Source of the DNA: CAMYLR01 sp039590215
Lineage (GTDB): Bacteria; Gemmatimonadota; Gemmatimonadetes; JACCXV01; JAHWKZ01
Assembly (NCBI GenBank): GCA_039590215.1
Contig: JBDHFX010000013.1
Coordinates: 1-60,003, forward strand
Direction: 5' to 3'
Length of the DNA: 60,003 bases
Part shown: positions 51,238-59,505 of the stretch, in pieces
How the letters are laid out: every line of letters starts with the position of its first letter
Numbering within the stretch: position 1 is the first letter of the stretch
Position numbers and translations under genes: made by a program
Notes under the pieces: model-generated
Seen by the model: the letters and a program-made list of their open reading frames with translations, nothing else
Told to the model about the DNA's origin: nothing
Databases searched by the model: none

Positions 51238-52242
51238 ATGTTCAGCATCGGCTCCCTAGCCCTAGAACGTCCGCTCCTCCTGGCCCCGATGGAGGACGTG
51301 TCCGATCAGCCATTTCGGCTAATGTGCCGGCGGCTCGGCGCAGACGTGGTGTACACCGAGTTCATTTCATCGGAAGGACTGATCCGCGACGCGGCAAAGT
51401 GCCTGGAAAAGCTCCAGCTGGCCAATGGTGAGCGGCCGGTCGGGATCCAAATCTATGGTGCCTCGGTCGAGGTGATGATCGAGGCAGCCCGGATCGCTGA
51501 GCAAGCAGGTCCCGAGCTGATCGATATCAACATTGGATGTCCGGTCAAGTGCGTGGCCGGTCGCGGCGCGGGCGCGGGGCTGCTGAAGGACCCGGCGCTC
51601 ATGGAGGCGATCGTGGCCGGTATCATCGAGGCGGTTGAGCTGCCGGTGACGGTAAAGACGAGGCTCGGGTGGGACCACGACTCGATCCGGATCGTCGAGA
51701 ATGCGCAGCTGTTCGAGCGGCTTGGCGCTCAGGCGCTCGCGATCCATGGTCGAACCCGGGCTCAGCAGCGGAAGGGCGTAGCTGATTGGGGGTGGATCAA
51801 GCGCGCCAAGGAGGCAGTTTCGATCCCGGTGTTTGGCAACGGCGACATCAAGGCTCCCGAGGACGTCGCTCGGATGTTCGACGAGACCGGCGTAGACGGG
51901 GTCATGATCGGCCGCGGAGCGATCGCCAATCCGTGGATCTTCCTGCAGGCTAAGGCCCATCTGGATACGGGTCGGGTTCCGGAGATCGAACCGGGCGAAC
52001 GGATTGGCACGTGCCTCGAGCACTTCAATCTGTCGGTGGAGTACAAGGGAGCGCGCCGCGGGACGATCGAGTTTCGCAAACACTACAAGGGGTATTTCAA
52101 GGGTCTTCCCGGGTCGACCGCGGTTCGCACCGAGATCATGCAGTGGACCGAGCCGGATCCGGTGATCGAAAGGTTGTTGAACTACGCCGTCGAGCTCGGC
52201 GTCGAGCCCGTAGGTACAAGCGCAATGGGAATCATTCAATAG
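51238..52242 (+). CDS. dusB: tRNA-dihydrouridine synthase, DusB type
   Basis: The 334-residue protein has the Dus signatures: LLLAPMEDVSDQPFRLMCRR, YTEFISSEGLIR, VGIQIYGA, DINIGCPVKCVAGRGAGAGL with the catalytic Cys, LPVTVKTRLGWD and GVMIGRGAIANPWIF. It reduces uridines in the D-loop of tRNA using FMN. The start at ATG 51238 removes 15 unlikely residues of the longer frame. The DsbA-like gene follows after 13 bases. Confidence 0.95.
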   Translation: MFSIGSLALERPLLLAPMEDVSDQPFRLMCRRLGADVVYTEFISSEGLIRDAAKCLEKLQLANGERPVGIQIYGASVEVMIEAARIAEQAGPELIDINIGCPVKCVAGRGAGAGLLKDPALMEAIVAGIIEAVELPVTVKTRLGWDHDSIRIVENAQLFERLGAQALAIHGRTRAQQRKGVADWGWIKRAKEAVSIPVFGNGDIKAPEDVARMFDETGVDGVMIGRGAIANPWIFLQAKAHLDTGRVPEIEPGERIGTCLEHFNLSVEYKGARRGTIEFRKHYKGYFKGLPGSTAVRTEIMQWTEPDPVIERLLNYAVELGVEPVGTSAMGIIQ

Positions 52243-52255
52243 GAGGCGTGCCGAG

Positions 52256-53044
52256 ATGGCGAAAGGGAAGAAACCGACACAACCGCAAGCCAAACCATGG
52301 ATTCGGTGGGGTGGTGTCCTGGTGGGTCTAGGATTGGCGGCGGTGATCGTCTGGTTTGTGGCCAAGCCGTCGGCGGGGGATTCGCCGACCGGCGACACAG
52401 AGGAAGCGGCAGGTCCCGGCCCCAGTCCGCTTGACCTGGCGGCAGGCGGGCCGACGGTCCAGAACGCGGCAGCGTTGGCCGACGTGCCGCCGGAGAGCCT
52501 GGCGTCCGCCGGGCCAGCAGTGCCAAGCGGTATCGACATCTCGAACGATCCGCGTCTCGGAGCCGACAACGCGCGGGTGACGATCGTCGAGTTCTCGGAT
52601 TTTGAGTGCCCCCACTGCGCGGTGTTTCACGAGGAGATCTTCCCGGCGTTGAGATCGCTCTACGGTGATCAGATCCGGTGGGTGTTCGTAAACACTTTCT
52701 TCTCGGCCGGCCACCCGATGGCTGAATCGGCTGCGTTGGCTGCCGAGTGCGCCACCCAGCAGGGTCGTTTCTGGCAGTATGCCGACCTCGTGTTCAAGCA
52801 CCAGAAGGAGCTCAGCCGCGAGACGTTGGACGGCCACGCGCAGTCGTTGGGTTTGGACCTGGTGGCGTTCCGGCAATGCCTGGAGAACCGCGAGATGGCG
52901 AGCGAGGTGGCGGCCGATCTGGCGGAGGGTGATCGAGTCGGAGTGGACGCCACGCCGAGCTTCTTCGTCAATGGTCGTAAGGTCACCGGCGCCCAGCCGG
53001 TCGCCGCGTTCAACGAGATATTGGCTCCGTATTTCGGGAACTGA
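52256..53044 (+). CDS. Membrane-anchored DsbA/thioredoxin-like protein
   Basis: The 262-residue protein has a Lys-rich start, one membrane anchor (about 20-37, GVLVGLGLAAVIVWFVA), a Pro/Ala/Gly-rich linker (about 40-95) and a DsbA-like domain (VTIVEFSDFECPHCAVFHEE, CPHC active site; VDATPSFFVNGRKV with the cis-Pro). It should form or isomerise disulfides on the periplasmic side. AGGAGG lies upstream of the ATG. Confidence 0.9.
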   Translation: MAKGKKPTQPQAKPWIRWGGVLVGLGLAAVIVWFVAKPSAGDSPTGDTEEAAGPGPSPLDLAAGGPTVQNAAALADVPPESLASAGPAVPSGIDISNDPRLGADNARVTIVEFSDFECPHCAVFHEEIFPALRSLYGDQIRWVFVNTFFSAGHPMAESAALAAECATQQGRFWQYADLVFKHQKELSRETLDGHAQSLGLDLVAFRQCLENREMASEVAADLAEGDRVGVDATPSFFVNGRKVTGAQPVAAFNEILAPYFGN

Positions 53045-53101
53045 TGGGTCGGCAACGCGTTGACTGAGCATTAGGCCGGTCGTAGCTTGGCGTGGCTTTA
53101 C

Positions 53102-53177
53102 GCCTGGGTAGCTCAGTTGGTAGAGCACGGGACTGAAAATCCCGGTGTCGGCGGTTCAATTCCGTCCCCAGGCACCA
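53102..53177 (+). tRNA. tRNA-Phe (GAA), CCA encoded
   Basis: The 73-base mature part (53102-53174) folds into a cloverleaf with acceptor arms GCCTGGG/CCCAGGC, the D-loop AGCTCAGTTGGTAGAGC, anticodon loop CTGAAAA (anticodon GAA) and T-loop TTCAATT. CCA follows at 53175-53177. Confidence 0.95.
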
Positions 53178-53226
53178 TATTCCAGGCGCGCCGACTCTTT
53201 CCCGCCGCGCCGAGATGTCCAACCGA

Positions 53227-53302
53227 GCCACCGTAGCTCAGCTGGTAGAGCAGCTCATTCGTAATGAGCAGGTCCGCGGTTCGAGTCCGCGCGGTGGCTC
53301 CA
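53227..53302 (+). tRNA. tRNA-Thr (CGT), CCA encoded
   Basis: The 73-base part (53227-53299) has acceptor arms GCCACCG/CGGTGGC, the D-loop AGCTCAGCTGGTAGAGC, anticodon stem GCTCA/TGAGC with loop TTCGTAA (anticodon CGT) and a T-loop TTCGAGT. CCA follows at 53300-53302. It is 49 bases after tRNA-Phe and probably co-transcribed. Confidence 0.95.
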
Positions 53303-53305
53303 TGG

Positions 53306-53785
53306 CTACTCGGTGCTGCGATGCCCCCTCAGTAGCCGCACGTAGATCATGAAATGCGTTACCAAGAGAAGCGGGACCAGGAACGTCGGAATGTACCAGG
53401 CTGCGCCGAAGTACGGAGCCACGTCAACATGCCGCAGAGCGTTCGCGAGATCCACGGTGCCAACGACATTGAAGAGCCAGACCAAAGGGATTGCGACGGA
53501 CGCGCCGGTTCGCAGGGCGACGAACGCTAAGAGCGCCAGGAGACCGCTAAGCAAGTCGCCGTAAGCAGCTGGGTTGGCAAAGCCCGCTGGCAACGGCTCC
53601 GCGACGACTCCCGGAACGAGAAATACCATCCCGATGTGGCGGAATGCATGTGGGAGAGTCAGCCAGGACAGGGCGTGTTGCCGCGGCATGCTGTCCAACC
53701 ACGGCGCGACCAACCACTTTGCCGCGACGCTCCACACCAGTACGCTCAAGAGGAACTGCAGCCCGAAGATCGCTTGGGTGTCCAT
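53306..53785 (-). CDS. Small integral membrane protein, unknown function
   Basis: The 159-residue hydrophobic product has about four to five membrane helices (for instance 6-30, 43-62, 74-92, 97-113, 130-152). There is no enzymatic motif, but LPHAFRHIGMVFLVPG and FVALRTGASVAIPLVWLFNV recall small proteins that are encoded alone in diverse bacteria. The ATG lies in open space, and the gene converges with tRNA-Thr. Confidence 0.7.
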   Translation of the reverse strand: MDTQAIFGLQFLLSVLVWSVAAKWLVAPWLDSMPRQHALSWLTLPHAFRHIGMVFLVPGVVAEPLPAGFANPAAYGDLLSGLLALLAFVALRTGASVAIPLVWLFNVVGTVDLANALRHVDVAPYFGAAWYIPTFLVPLLLVTHFMIYVRLLRGHRSTE

Positions 53786-53951
53786 ACGTCGACCGCCTCG
53801 GCTCTGGGTTCGTAGGCCTTCTGGCTCGAGAGATAGTCGTTTAAGATCTTAGTCCGAGTGGGCGAAGGTGGCCGCGTGGCTGGGCGTGAATCGTGTCGCT
53901 AGCGTTCTGGCAAGTACAATCAGCCATCAGACAAGGATCCGACTGTAATAC

Positions 53952-54902
53952 GTGACTGAGTCCCGCCACCGTCTGCCCGTCGTCTCGGCCGTCATCGAAA
54001 CGTACAACGCAGACTCCGATTCGGAGATCTCGCTCGAGCACGTACTCGAGAAACTGCATGCGCAGACGTATCCGCAAGAGAGCATCGAAGTCGTGGTCGT
54101 CGTTGACGAGAAGAACGCCGGACTGACTCGGTTCCTCGAAGAACGGTTCCCTTGGGTGCGAGTCGTTCTCGCGGACAACCCGTCGTACTACGGGATGAAG
54201 GTCCGGGGAATGGAGGCGGCGACGGGGGACATCATCGCGCTGACCGACGCCGACTGCGAACCACCGCCAGACTACGTCGAGAAGCTCGCGCGCGACTTTG
54301 CCGACGGCGTCGACGTCGTTGTCGGAAAGGTCCGATTCACGCCCGGCGCGCGGTTCGCAAAGACGTTCGACCTGTTTTGCTTCGGCCACATCAAGGCAGA
54401 CAAGGAAGGATTCGCCCAGGCGTTTAGCGTCAACAACGTGGCGTTCACGAAAGAGATCGCCAGCAAGCACCCCTTCGATCCGCGTATTCGCCGGAGCGGT
54501 GGCGCTTACTTGCTCTGCCGCCAACTGAGGGCCGCCGGGTACAAGGTCGTCTACGACCCTGAGATCGCCGTCATCCACGACGCGTACGATCTGCATTTCC
54601 AGATGATGATGCGGATCCGAACCGGATATGAGGTCGTGAATCTATTGAGGCTCGACGAGGGAGACATACTGCCAGAGACGAAATTCCGGCGACTTGGTGT
54701 TCTCGCACCTATCGTGTCGTCGGCGCGACGGTGCCTTATCGATCTCCGCGTCATCGTCTCCGATCGGCGTGAGCTCGACATCTCGATACCCGAGATCCCG
54801 TACTTTTTTGTCGCATCATTCATCATCCGGAGCATCGAGGCCGGCGCGGGTGTCCTCACGATCTTCAAACCGAACTACTTCGCCGAACGGTACGGTTGGT
54901 GA
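53952..54902 (+). CDS. Glycosyltransferase family 2 protein
   Basis: The 316-residue protein has the GT-A fold start (VVSAVIETYNADSDSEISLE, VEVVVVVDEKNAGLT) and the DxD-like motif LTDADCEPPPDYVEKL, where the acidic pair binds the sugar-nucleotide metal. There is no clear membrane helix cluster, though two hydrophobic stretches occur near the C-terminus. It may glycosylate a surface polymer; the donor is unknown. The GTG start lies just after TAATAC with no binding site. Its TGA overlaps the GTG start of nnrE. Confidence 0.82.
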   Translation: MTESRHRLPVVSAVIETYNADSDSEISLEHVLEKLHAQTYPQESIEVVVVVDEKNAGLTRFLEERFPWVRVVLADNPSYYGMKVRGMEAATGDIIALTDADCEPPPDYVEKLARDFADGVDVVVGKVRFTPGARFAKTFDLFCFGHIKADKEGFAQAFSVNNVAFTKEIASKHPFDPRIRRSGGAYLLCRQLRAAGYKVVYDPEIAVIHDAYDLHFQMMMRIRTGYEVVNLLRLDEGDILPETKFRRLGVLAPIVSSARRCLIDLRVIVSDRRELDISIPEIPYFFVASFIIRSIEAGAGVLTIFKPNYFAERYGW

Positions 54903-55621
54903 CCAAGCCACCTTACTTGAGCACCGAGCAAATGGTCGAGGTCGATCGAGCGATGATCGAGGATTATCACATCGAGTTGATCCAGATGATGGAGAATGCC
55001 GGGAGGAACCTGGCCCATCTGGCCCGCACTCGGTTTCTGTCGGGTAACCCACGTGGTCGCGAAATCGTCGCGCTCGTGGGCAACGGCGGCAACGGAGGGG
55101 GAGCGCTTGTTGCCGCGCGGCGGTTGCACAATTGAGGTGCGCGCGTTCACGTGTTCGTCAGCGTCCCCGGAGACAAGTTCTCGTCGGTGCCGGCCCACCA
55201 ACTTGACATTGTTCAACGAATGGGGATTCCGGTGTCGATCGCAGGGGATCTACTCGCCGATCTGGAGCCCGATCTGATTCTGGACGGTGTCATCGGCTAC
55301 AGCTTGAAGGGTGCACCGCGTGACGGTGCTGAGTGGCTAATCGAGTGGGCAAACGACAGTCTGGCGCCGGTCCCGGCCCTCGACGTGCCGTCCGGTGTGG
55401 ACACGGCCACCGGGAAGGTGTTTGATCCGGCAATACGGGCGACAGCGACGATGACGCTGGCGCTCCCGAAGCATGGCTTGCGCGCAACCGGCGTTGACGC
55501 TTTCGTCGGCGATCTCTATCTCGCCGACATCAGCGTGCCTCCCGAGTTGTACGCCGAGCCAGCGCTTGGCATCGAGGTGGGTCCTATATTCGCCGAAGAG
55601 GAGATCATTCGGCTGAATTGA
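54899..55621 (+). pseudogene. nnrE: NAD(P)H-hydrate epimerase gene with in-frame UGA
   Basis: From GTG 54899 (overlapping the upstream TGA) the frame reads LSTEQMVEVDRAMIEDYHIE, MMENAGRNLAHLAR, ALVGNGGNGGGALVAARRLH, then N-TGA (55133-55135), then GARVHVFVSVPGDKF, DGVIGYSLKGAPRDG and ALDVPSGVDTATGKV in the same frame. This is the YjeF_N (NnrE) family, which repairs hydrated NAD(P)H. At the break the family usually has W (LHNWGA), so a TGG-to-TGA change is the simplest reading. The rest of the frame is intact, so the mutation is recent, or the codon is read through at some level. Confidence 0.8.
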
Positions 55622-55666
55622 ACGCGGCGTAGCTGAAGGTCTGCGACCACAAGAAAGGGGATTGCA

Positions 55667-55969
55667 ATGAACACCTATGTAATTCGTCGACGGAGAGGAT
55701 GGGCAACCCCGGAGGAGCTCGAAGAGGCCGCGGGGCGCTCCCGCCGTGTGGGCGATGAGGAAATGTCGGATCAGGTGCGCTGGATTCGGTCGTACGTCGT
55801 TCAGGAACCGGATGATAGCCTAGGAACGGTCTGCATCTACCAGGCGATCTCGGAAGAGGCGATTCGGGACCATGCTCAGCGGGCGGATCTGCCGGCCGAC
55901 GAGATTATTCCAGTTGTGGGAACGGTCATCGTTCGCGACGATCCCGTGGAAACACCCGAACAAGCGTAG
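55667..55969 (+). CDS. DUF4242 family protein
   Basis: The 100-residue protein starts MNTYVIRRRRGWATPEELEE and contains VRWIRSYVVQEPDDSLGTVC and IYQAISEEAIRDHAQRADLP, the DUF4242 pattern of a small ferredoxin-like fold. Members are described as possible metal-binding proteins; function is not settled. AAAGGGG lies about 9 bases upstream of the ATG. Confidence 0.85.
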   Translation: MNTYVIRRRRGWATPEELEEAAGRSRRVGDEEMSDQVRWIRSYVVQEPDDSLGTVCIYQAISEEAIRDHAQRADLPADEIIPVVGTVIVRDDPVETPEQA

Positions 55970-56025
55970 TTATCACTAAGCCGGAAACACCTCGCTATCG
56001 ACCGGTTCGGTACGATCGTGGAGCA

Positions 56026-56850
56026 TTGCCGAACCTCATCGTGATTGGAGCGATGAAATGCGGGACGACGAGCCTTCATTGGCACCTCGATCTCCACCCT
56101 CAAGTAGTGATGTCGCGTCCGAAGGAGCTCGACTTCTTTCTTGTTCCGGGACGCGAGTTGAACGCGCAAGATATGGAGTGGTACCACTCACGATTCCCCG
56201 CCGACGCGCCGGTGCGTGGCGAGACTTCGCCGAACTACACGAAACGCTGTCTCTACCAACGCGTGCCGGAAAGGATCTGTCACGCTATTCCCAATGCTAG
56301 GCTCCTTTACATCCTCCGGGATCCGGTCGAGCGGGTGGTTTCCCACTATGTGCACGAATGGGCAAGCCGGGTGGAGAAGCGAGCCCTCGAGGATGCTCTC
56401 GACGATATCGAGCACAGTCACTTCGTCGAGCCGAGCCTCTATCATCGGCAACTATCGGCCTACCTCGAGTTCTATCCGCGATCCCAGATTCACGTAACCA
56501 CACTTGAGCAGCTAAATGCGCACCCCGAGCGCACGATGCACGAGGTCTTTGACTTTTTGAACGTGGAAACTTCTTTCGTGTCGCCTCACTTCCAACGAGT
56601 GGAGCACTCGTCGTCGCGCAAACGGCGGGTGACCGCCGTGGGCCAGCTTGCAAGAAAGAAACTGGGACGACACCGCGTACAACGATTGTGCAACAGGGTG
56701 TCGATCGACGGACTCTTGTACGAGGCAGAACCGGTGTCTCGGCCGACTCTATCAGATCGTATGAGGCAACGGCTTGAAGAGCGGTTGCGCGATGATGTTC
56801 GAGAGCTAAGGGCGCTAACTGGGCTCGCGTTTAACGGATGGTCGTTGTGA
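56026..56850 (+). CDS. Sulfotransferase domain protein
   Basis: The 274-residue protein has the PAPS-binding loop FIVIGAMKCGTTSLHWHL-like (LIVIGAMKCGTTSLHWHLDL), the 3'-phosphate motif LLYILRDPVERVVSHYVHEW and a C-terminal helix region. It transfers sulfate from PAPS, probably to a carbohydrate or lipid at the cell surface. The closest visible neighbour of related use is the GT2 gene 2 kb upstream. The start is a TTG with GTGGAG just upstream. Confidence 0.88.
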   Translation: MPNLIVIGAMKCGTTSLHWHLDLHPQVVMSRPKELDFFLVPGRELNAQDMEWYHSRFPADAPVRGETSPNYTKRCLYQRVPERICHAIPNARLLYILRDPVERVVSHYVHEWASRVEKRALEDALDDIEHSHFVEPSLYHRQLSAYLEFYPRSQIHVTTLEQLNAHPERTMHEVFDFLNVETSFVSPHFQRVEHSSSRKRRVTAVGQLARKKLGRHRVQRLCNRVSIDGLLYEAEPVSRPTLSDRMRQRLEERLRDDVRELRALTGLAFNGWSL

Positions 56851-56882
56851 GAGATTGATTGTATCCAAAACCTGCCGGAAAG

Positions 56883-56915
56883 AGAACGGCCCGGCGTGGA
56901 GGCACCGGCCGTTCT
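56883..56915. terminator. 9-bp stem-loop between convergent genes
   Basis: AGAACGGCC (56883-56891) pairs with GGCCGTTCT (56907-56915) around a 15-base loop. The minus-strand copy is followed by CTTTCC, a weak T-run, so it may end the Asp/Ser-rich gene and also the sulfotransferase transcript. Confidence 0.55.
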
Positions 56916-56941
56916 GGCTGTTCGGCTTGTTTGATAGGACC

Positions 56942-57349
56942 CTACTCCTCCTCTGAGCTTTCGTCGTCGACGGAACTCTCATCATCTTCTTCGCTGACGC
57001 TGTCTTCGTCGTCTTCCGAGGAGTTCTCGTCATCCACAGAGTCCTCGTCATCGTCCGAAGACATGTCATCATCGGTGGCGGCCGTGTCGGCGTTGACGTC
57101 CGAGTTGTCATCGTCAGAGCTCAGATCGTCGTCGGAGCTCGCCTCGTCGGAGCTGAGGTCATCGGTTGAGTTCTCGTCAGCATCCGAGCTTGAATCATCA
57201 TCAGTCGCGCCATCGTCGTCGGCGGATTCGATGCCGCTGTCGCCGGCGAAACGGCTCAGGCTGTCAGGGCCGGCGGGAGCCGATTCGCAGGCCCACACGC
57301 CAAAGACGATCAAGACGACTCCCAACAACCAGCTAACATTTCGATGCAT
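56942..57349 (-). CDS. Asp/Ser/Glu-rich low-complexity lipoprotein
   Basis: The 135-residue protein has a signal peptide with lipobox GVWACES, a short linker and then about 95 residues made almost only of Asp, Ser and Glu (SSDDDLSSDDDNSDVNAD and similar). It should be a highly acidic surface or periplasmic protein, possibly binding calcium or other cations. The opposite strand has a long Ser-rich open frame, which I treat as a shadow. GAGG is upstream of the ATG. Confidence 0.75.
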   Translation of the reverse strand: MHRNVSWLLGVVLIVFGVWACESAPAGPDSLSRFAGDSGIESADDDGATDDDSSSDADENSTDDLSSDEASSDDDLSSDDDNSDVNADTAATDDDMSSDDDEDSVDDENSSEDDEDSVSEEDDESSVDDESSEEE

Positions 57350-57598
57350 AGAACCTCCGGTGCGGCCTGCTGTGAAAAACGAGGTCGCGAAACCCTGGGA
57401 TTATATCATTCGCGAGCCCCAAACTCGGTTAACTTGCGTCGACCCAATCCGCCGGAGTCCGTCGTCGCTCTCACTCCCTTCCACAGAAGTGGAACGCGAC
57501 TGTCACCCCGTTTGGAGTGGCTTTAACGTGCCAAGGCGCTTACTCCGTTTCCCGCCATGATGTGGCTGTGCAACGGCCAGGTGAGCGCCTAGCGACAC

Positions 57599-58441
57599 CT
57601 ATTGAGAGGCAGTACCGACCCGAATTCGTACATCGTTTCCCACTCGCCCGAGATTCCGCAGCAAAACCAGCCATAGCATCGCCATGGCGACGATCTCCAG
57701 ACCCTCCTCGAACACCTTCGAGAAGTGGCGCAGGGCGGTGAAGGGCTCAACCCCGAACTGGCGCTCGGTGAAGAGTTCCAGGTCGAATCGGTTGGCGATG
57801 TGCGTGTAGAGATTCCAGCGATGGGTCTCATCGAGGCCCTCGATGAAGTCGAGCCCTACCGAGAGCGCGAAGATCGAGATCGCGATGAAGACCATCGCTC
57901 TTAGCGCGGGAACGCGTGCCTCCCACCACAAGAAGACGAGCGTGAACAACCCGAGCCCGGCAAACACGGGTAGCAGCAAGAGCTGCCATGAGTAGCTGGG
58001 GAAGACGTCAGGCAGGCGGGCGAACCGTCCAAATCGGCCCGCGGTGACCGCGTCTCGACTGATCGTCTTGAAGGCGGTACCGAGTCGCTCGTGGATCTCG
58101 GCGCCGTCGTCGACCGCCATCCAGGTTAGGAACAGCGCGATCACGATCCAACCCCAGCGCCGGACTCGAGACGCATCCTGGCGGCGAACGACGATCACCG
58201 TCGCCCAGGCGGTCAACGCCGTAAGCGACGTGATAGTCACGCCAAACCAGGAGCCAAGCGCGTCCTCACGGGTCATGTTAAACAGTCTGCGGATGGCGCC
58301 GATCTCGGTCCAGCGAGAGTAGTTCACAGTCGCATCGAGAGCGATCAGTACAACTACGATCAACACGCACGCGGCAAACAGCACCCGTGTTGTTCGACGG
58401 ACATCGAGGACGAACTCGAGTGGCTTTCCGCTAGGTGTCAG
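57599..58441 (-). CDS. Multi-span membrane protein, CTG start
   Basis: The protein of 280 residues has about six membrane helices (VLFAACVLIVVVLIALDATV, WFGVTITSLTALTAWATVIV, WIVIALFLTWMAVDDGA and others). I recognise no family. The first GTG (58384) leaves out 19 codons reading TPSGKPLEFVLDVRRTTR, a natural-looking cytoplasmic lead. CTG 58441 overlaps the PPK2 stop as CTGA, with GGAGG 7 bases upstream. The GTG is the alternative. The gene is downstream of PPK2 in the same direction. Confidence 0.72.
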   Translation of the reverse strand: MTPSGKPLEFVLDVRRTTRVLFAACVLIVVVLIALDATVNYSRWTEIGAIRRLFNMTREDALGSWFGVTITSLTALTAWATVIVVRRQDASRVRRWGWIVIALFLTWMAVDDGAEIHERLGTAFKTISRDAVTAGRFGRFARLPDVFPSYSWQLLLLPVFAGLGLFTLVFLWWEARVPALRAMVFIAISIFALSVGLDFIEGLDETHRWNLYTHIANRFDLELFTERQFGVEPFTALRHFSKVFEEGLEIVAMAMLWLVLLRNLGRVGNDVRIRVGTASQ

Positions 58442-59337
58442 ACCTCCGCCTCCAGCTCTTGCCTGAGCTCGACGACCTTGGCGTGCTCCTCATCCGGGAG
58501 CGAGGGGTAGCGCAGGTCGAGTGCCGCGAGCTGATCACGGATGACCCGTGCCACGCGCCAGCGCATGTACGGTTTGTCATCGGCGGGAATCGCGTACCAG
58601 GGGGCCCACGGTCGGGAGGTCGCGTTCAGAGCTTCCTGGTAGGCCAACATGTAATCGTCCCAGTGTCGTCGCTCCATGATGTCGCGGCTCGAGAACTTCC
58701 AATTCTTGTCGGGCCGATCGATCCGCCTGAGGAACCGACGCGCTTGTTCCTCGCGTGAGACGTTGAGCCAGAACTTGAGAACCACCGTTCCATTCTTCGC
58801 CAAGTGGTGCTCGTGATCACGAATCGACGCGTAACGTTCGGTCCACAGCGCATCATCGTCGGGTCGATGCGGCAACCGCTGGCTGTCGAGGAAGCCGGGG
58901 TGGACCCGTACGACGAGCACTTCTTCGTAGTAACTGCGATTGAAGATCCCGATGCGACCTCGCTCCGGTAGGCGGATGGCGCTTCGCCACAGGAAGTCGT
59001 GATCGAGCTCACCCTTCGACGGCGCTTTGAACGAGAAGACCTGAAAACCGGCCGGATTGACTCCGGTTGTCACCGCTCGGATTGTGGAGTCTTTGCCGGC
59101 TGCGTCCATGGCTTGGAATACGCAGAGGACCGCGTATCGATCGTCGGCATAGAGCAACCGCTGAAGCTCGTAGAGCTGATCAACCGTCTTTTCGAGCTGC
59201 TTCTTTCGCTGTTTGCGTTCCGGCGCGTCATCCGGGGGATTGGTGGGCGCGCGACCCAGTTCGAAACTCCCGTCGAAGGGGACGCGATAAGGGCTCGCTG
59301 GTGACGAGCAGTAGGGCGCGGACGTTGGGTCAGCCAT
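58438..59337 (-). CDS. ppk2: Polyphosphate kinase 2 family protein
   Basis: The 299-residue protein has the PPK2 P-loop in VFQAMDAAGKDSTIRAV, FNRSYYEEVLVVRVHPGFL, LKFWLNVSREEQARRFLRRI and ERRHWDDYMLAYQEALN. It moves phosphate between polyphosphate and nucleotides; the class (ADP or AMP use) is not clear from sequence. Its stop overlaps the next gene (CTGA). The preceding gap (59338-59505) has no clear gene. Confidence 0.93.
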   Translation of the reverse strand: MADPTSAPYCSSPASPYRVPFDGSFELGRAPTNPPDDAPERKQRKKQLEKTVDQLYELQRLLYADDRYAVLCVFQAMDAAGKDSTIRAVTTGVNPAGFQVFSFKAPSKGELDHDFLWRSAIRLPERGRIGIFNRSYYEEVLVVRVHPGFLDSQRLPHRPDDDALWTERYASIRDHEHHLAKNGTVVLKFWLNVSREEQARRFLRRIDRPDKNWKFSSRDIMERRHWDDYMLAYQEALNATSRPWAPWYAIPADDKPYMRWRVARVIRDQLAALDLRYPSLPDEEHAKVVELRQELEAEV

Positions 59338-59505
59338 GAGTCAGGTTCTCATTGGGTTAGAGGAAGTACCGCGTGGCGAAGATACAGAGTCGATGATCGT
59401 AGCCCAAACCGAGGCTATCTTTGAAACATGCCCGAAGCTAAGGTCATGAGCCGGAACAGCGGGCACACATCCTGCAGGTACCGGTAACGGTAAAGTGGTG
59501 AAGCG

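Noticed and set aside
55133..55135. The UGA in nnrE as a selenocysteine codon
   Set aside because: Homologs of NnrE have Trp here, there is no CxxU or other redox context, and the residue is not catalytic. A nonsense change from TGG is simpler.
56859..57560. Long Ser/Glu-rich open frame opposite the Asp/Ser-rich lipoprotein
   Set aside because: It is the mirror of GAC/TCG-type repeats on the other strand. It has no binding site or signal peptide, whereas the minus-strand frame has a lipobox and plausible start.
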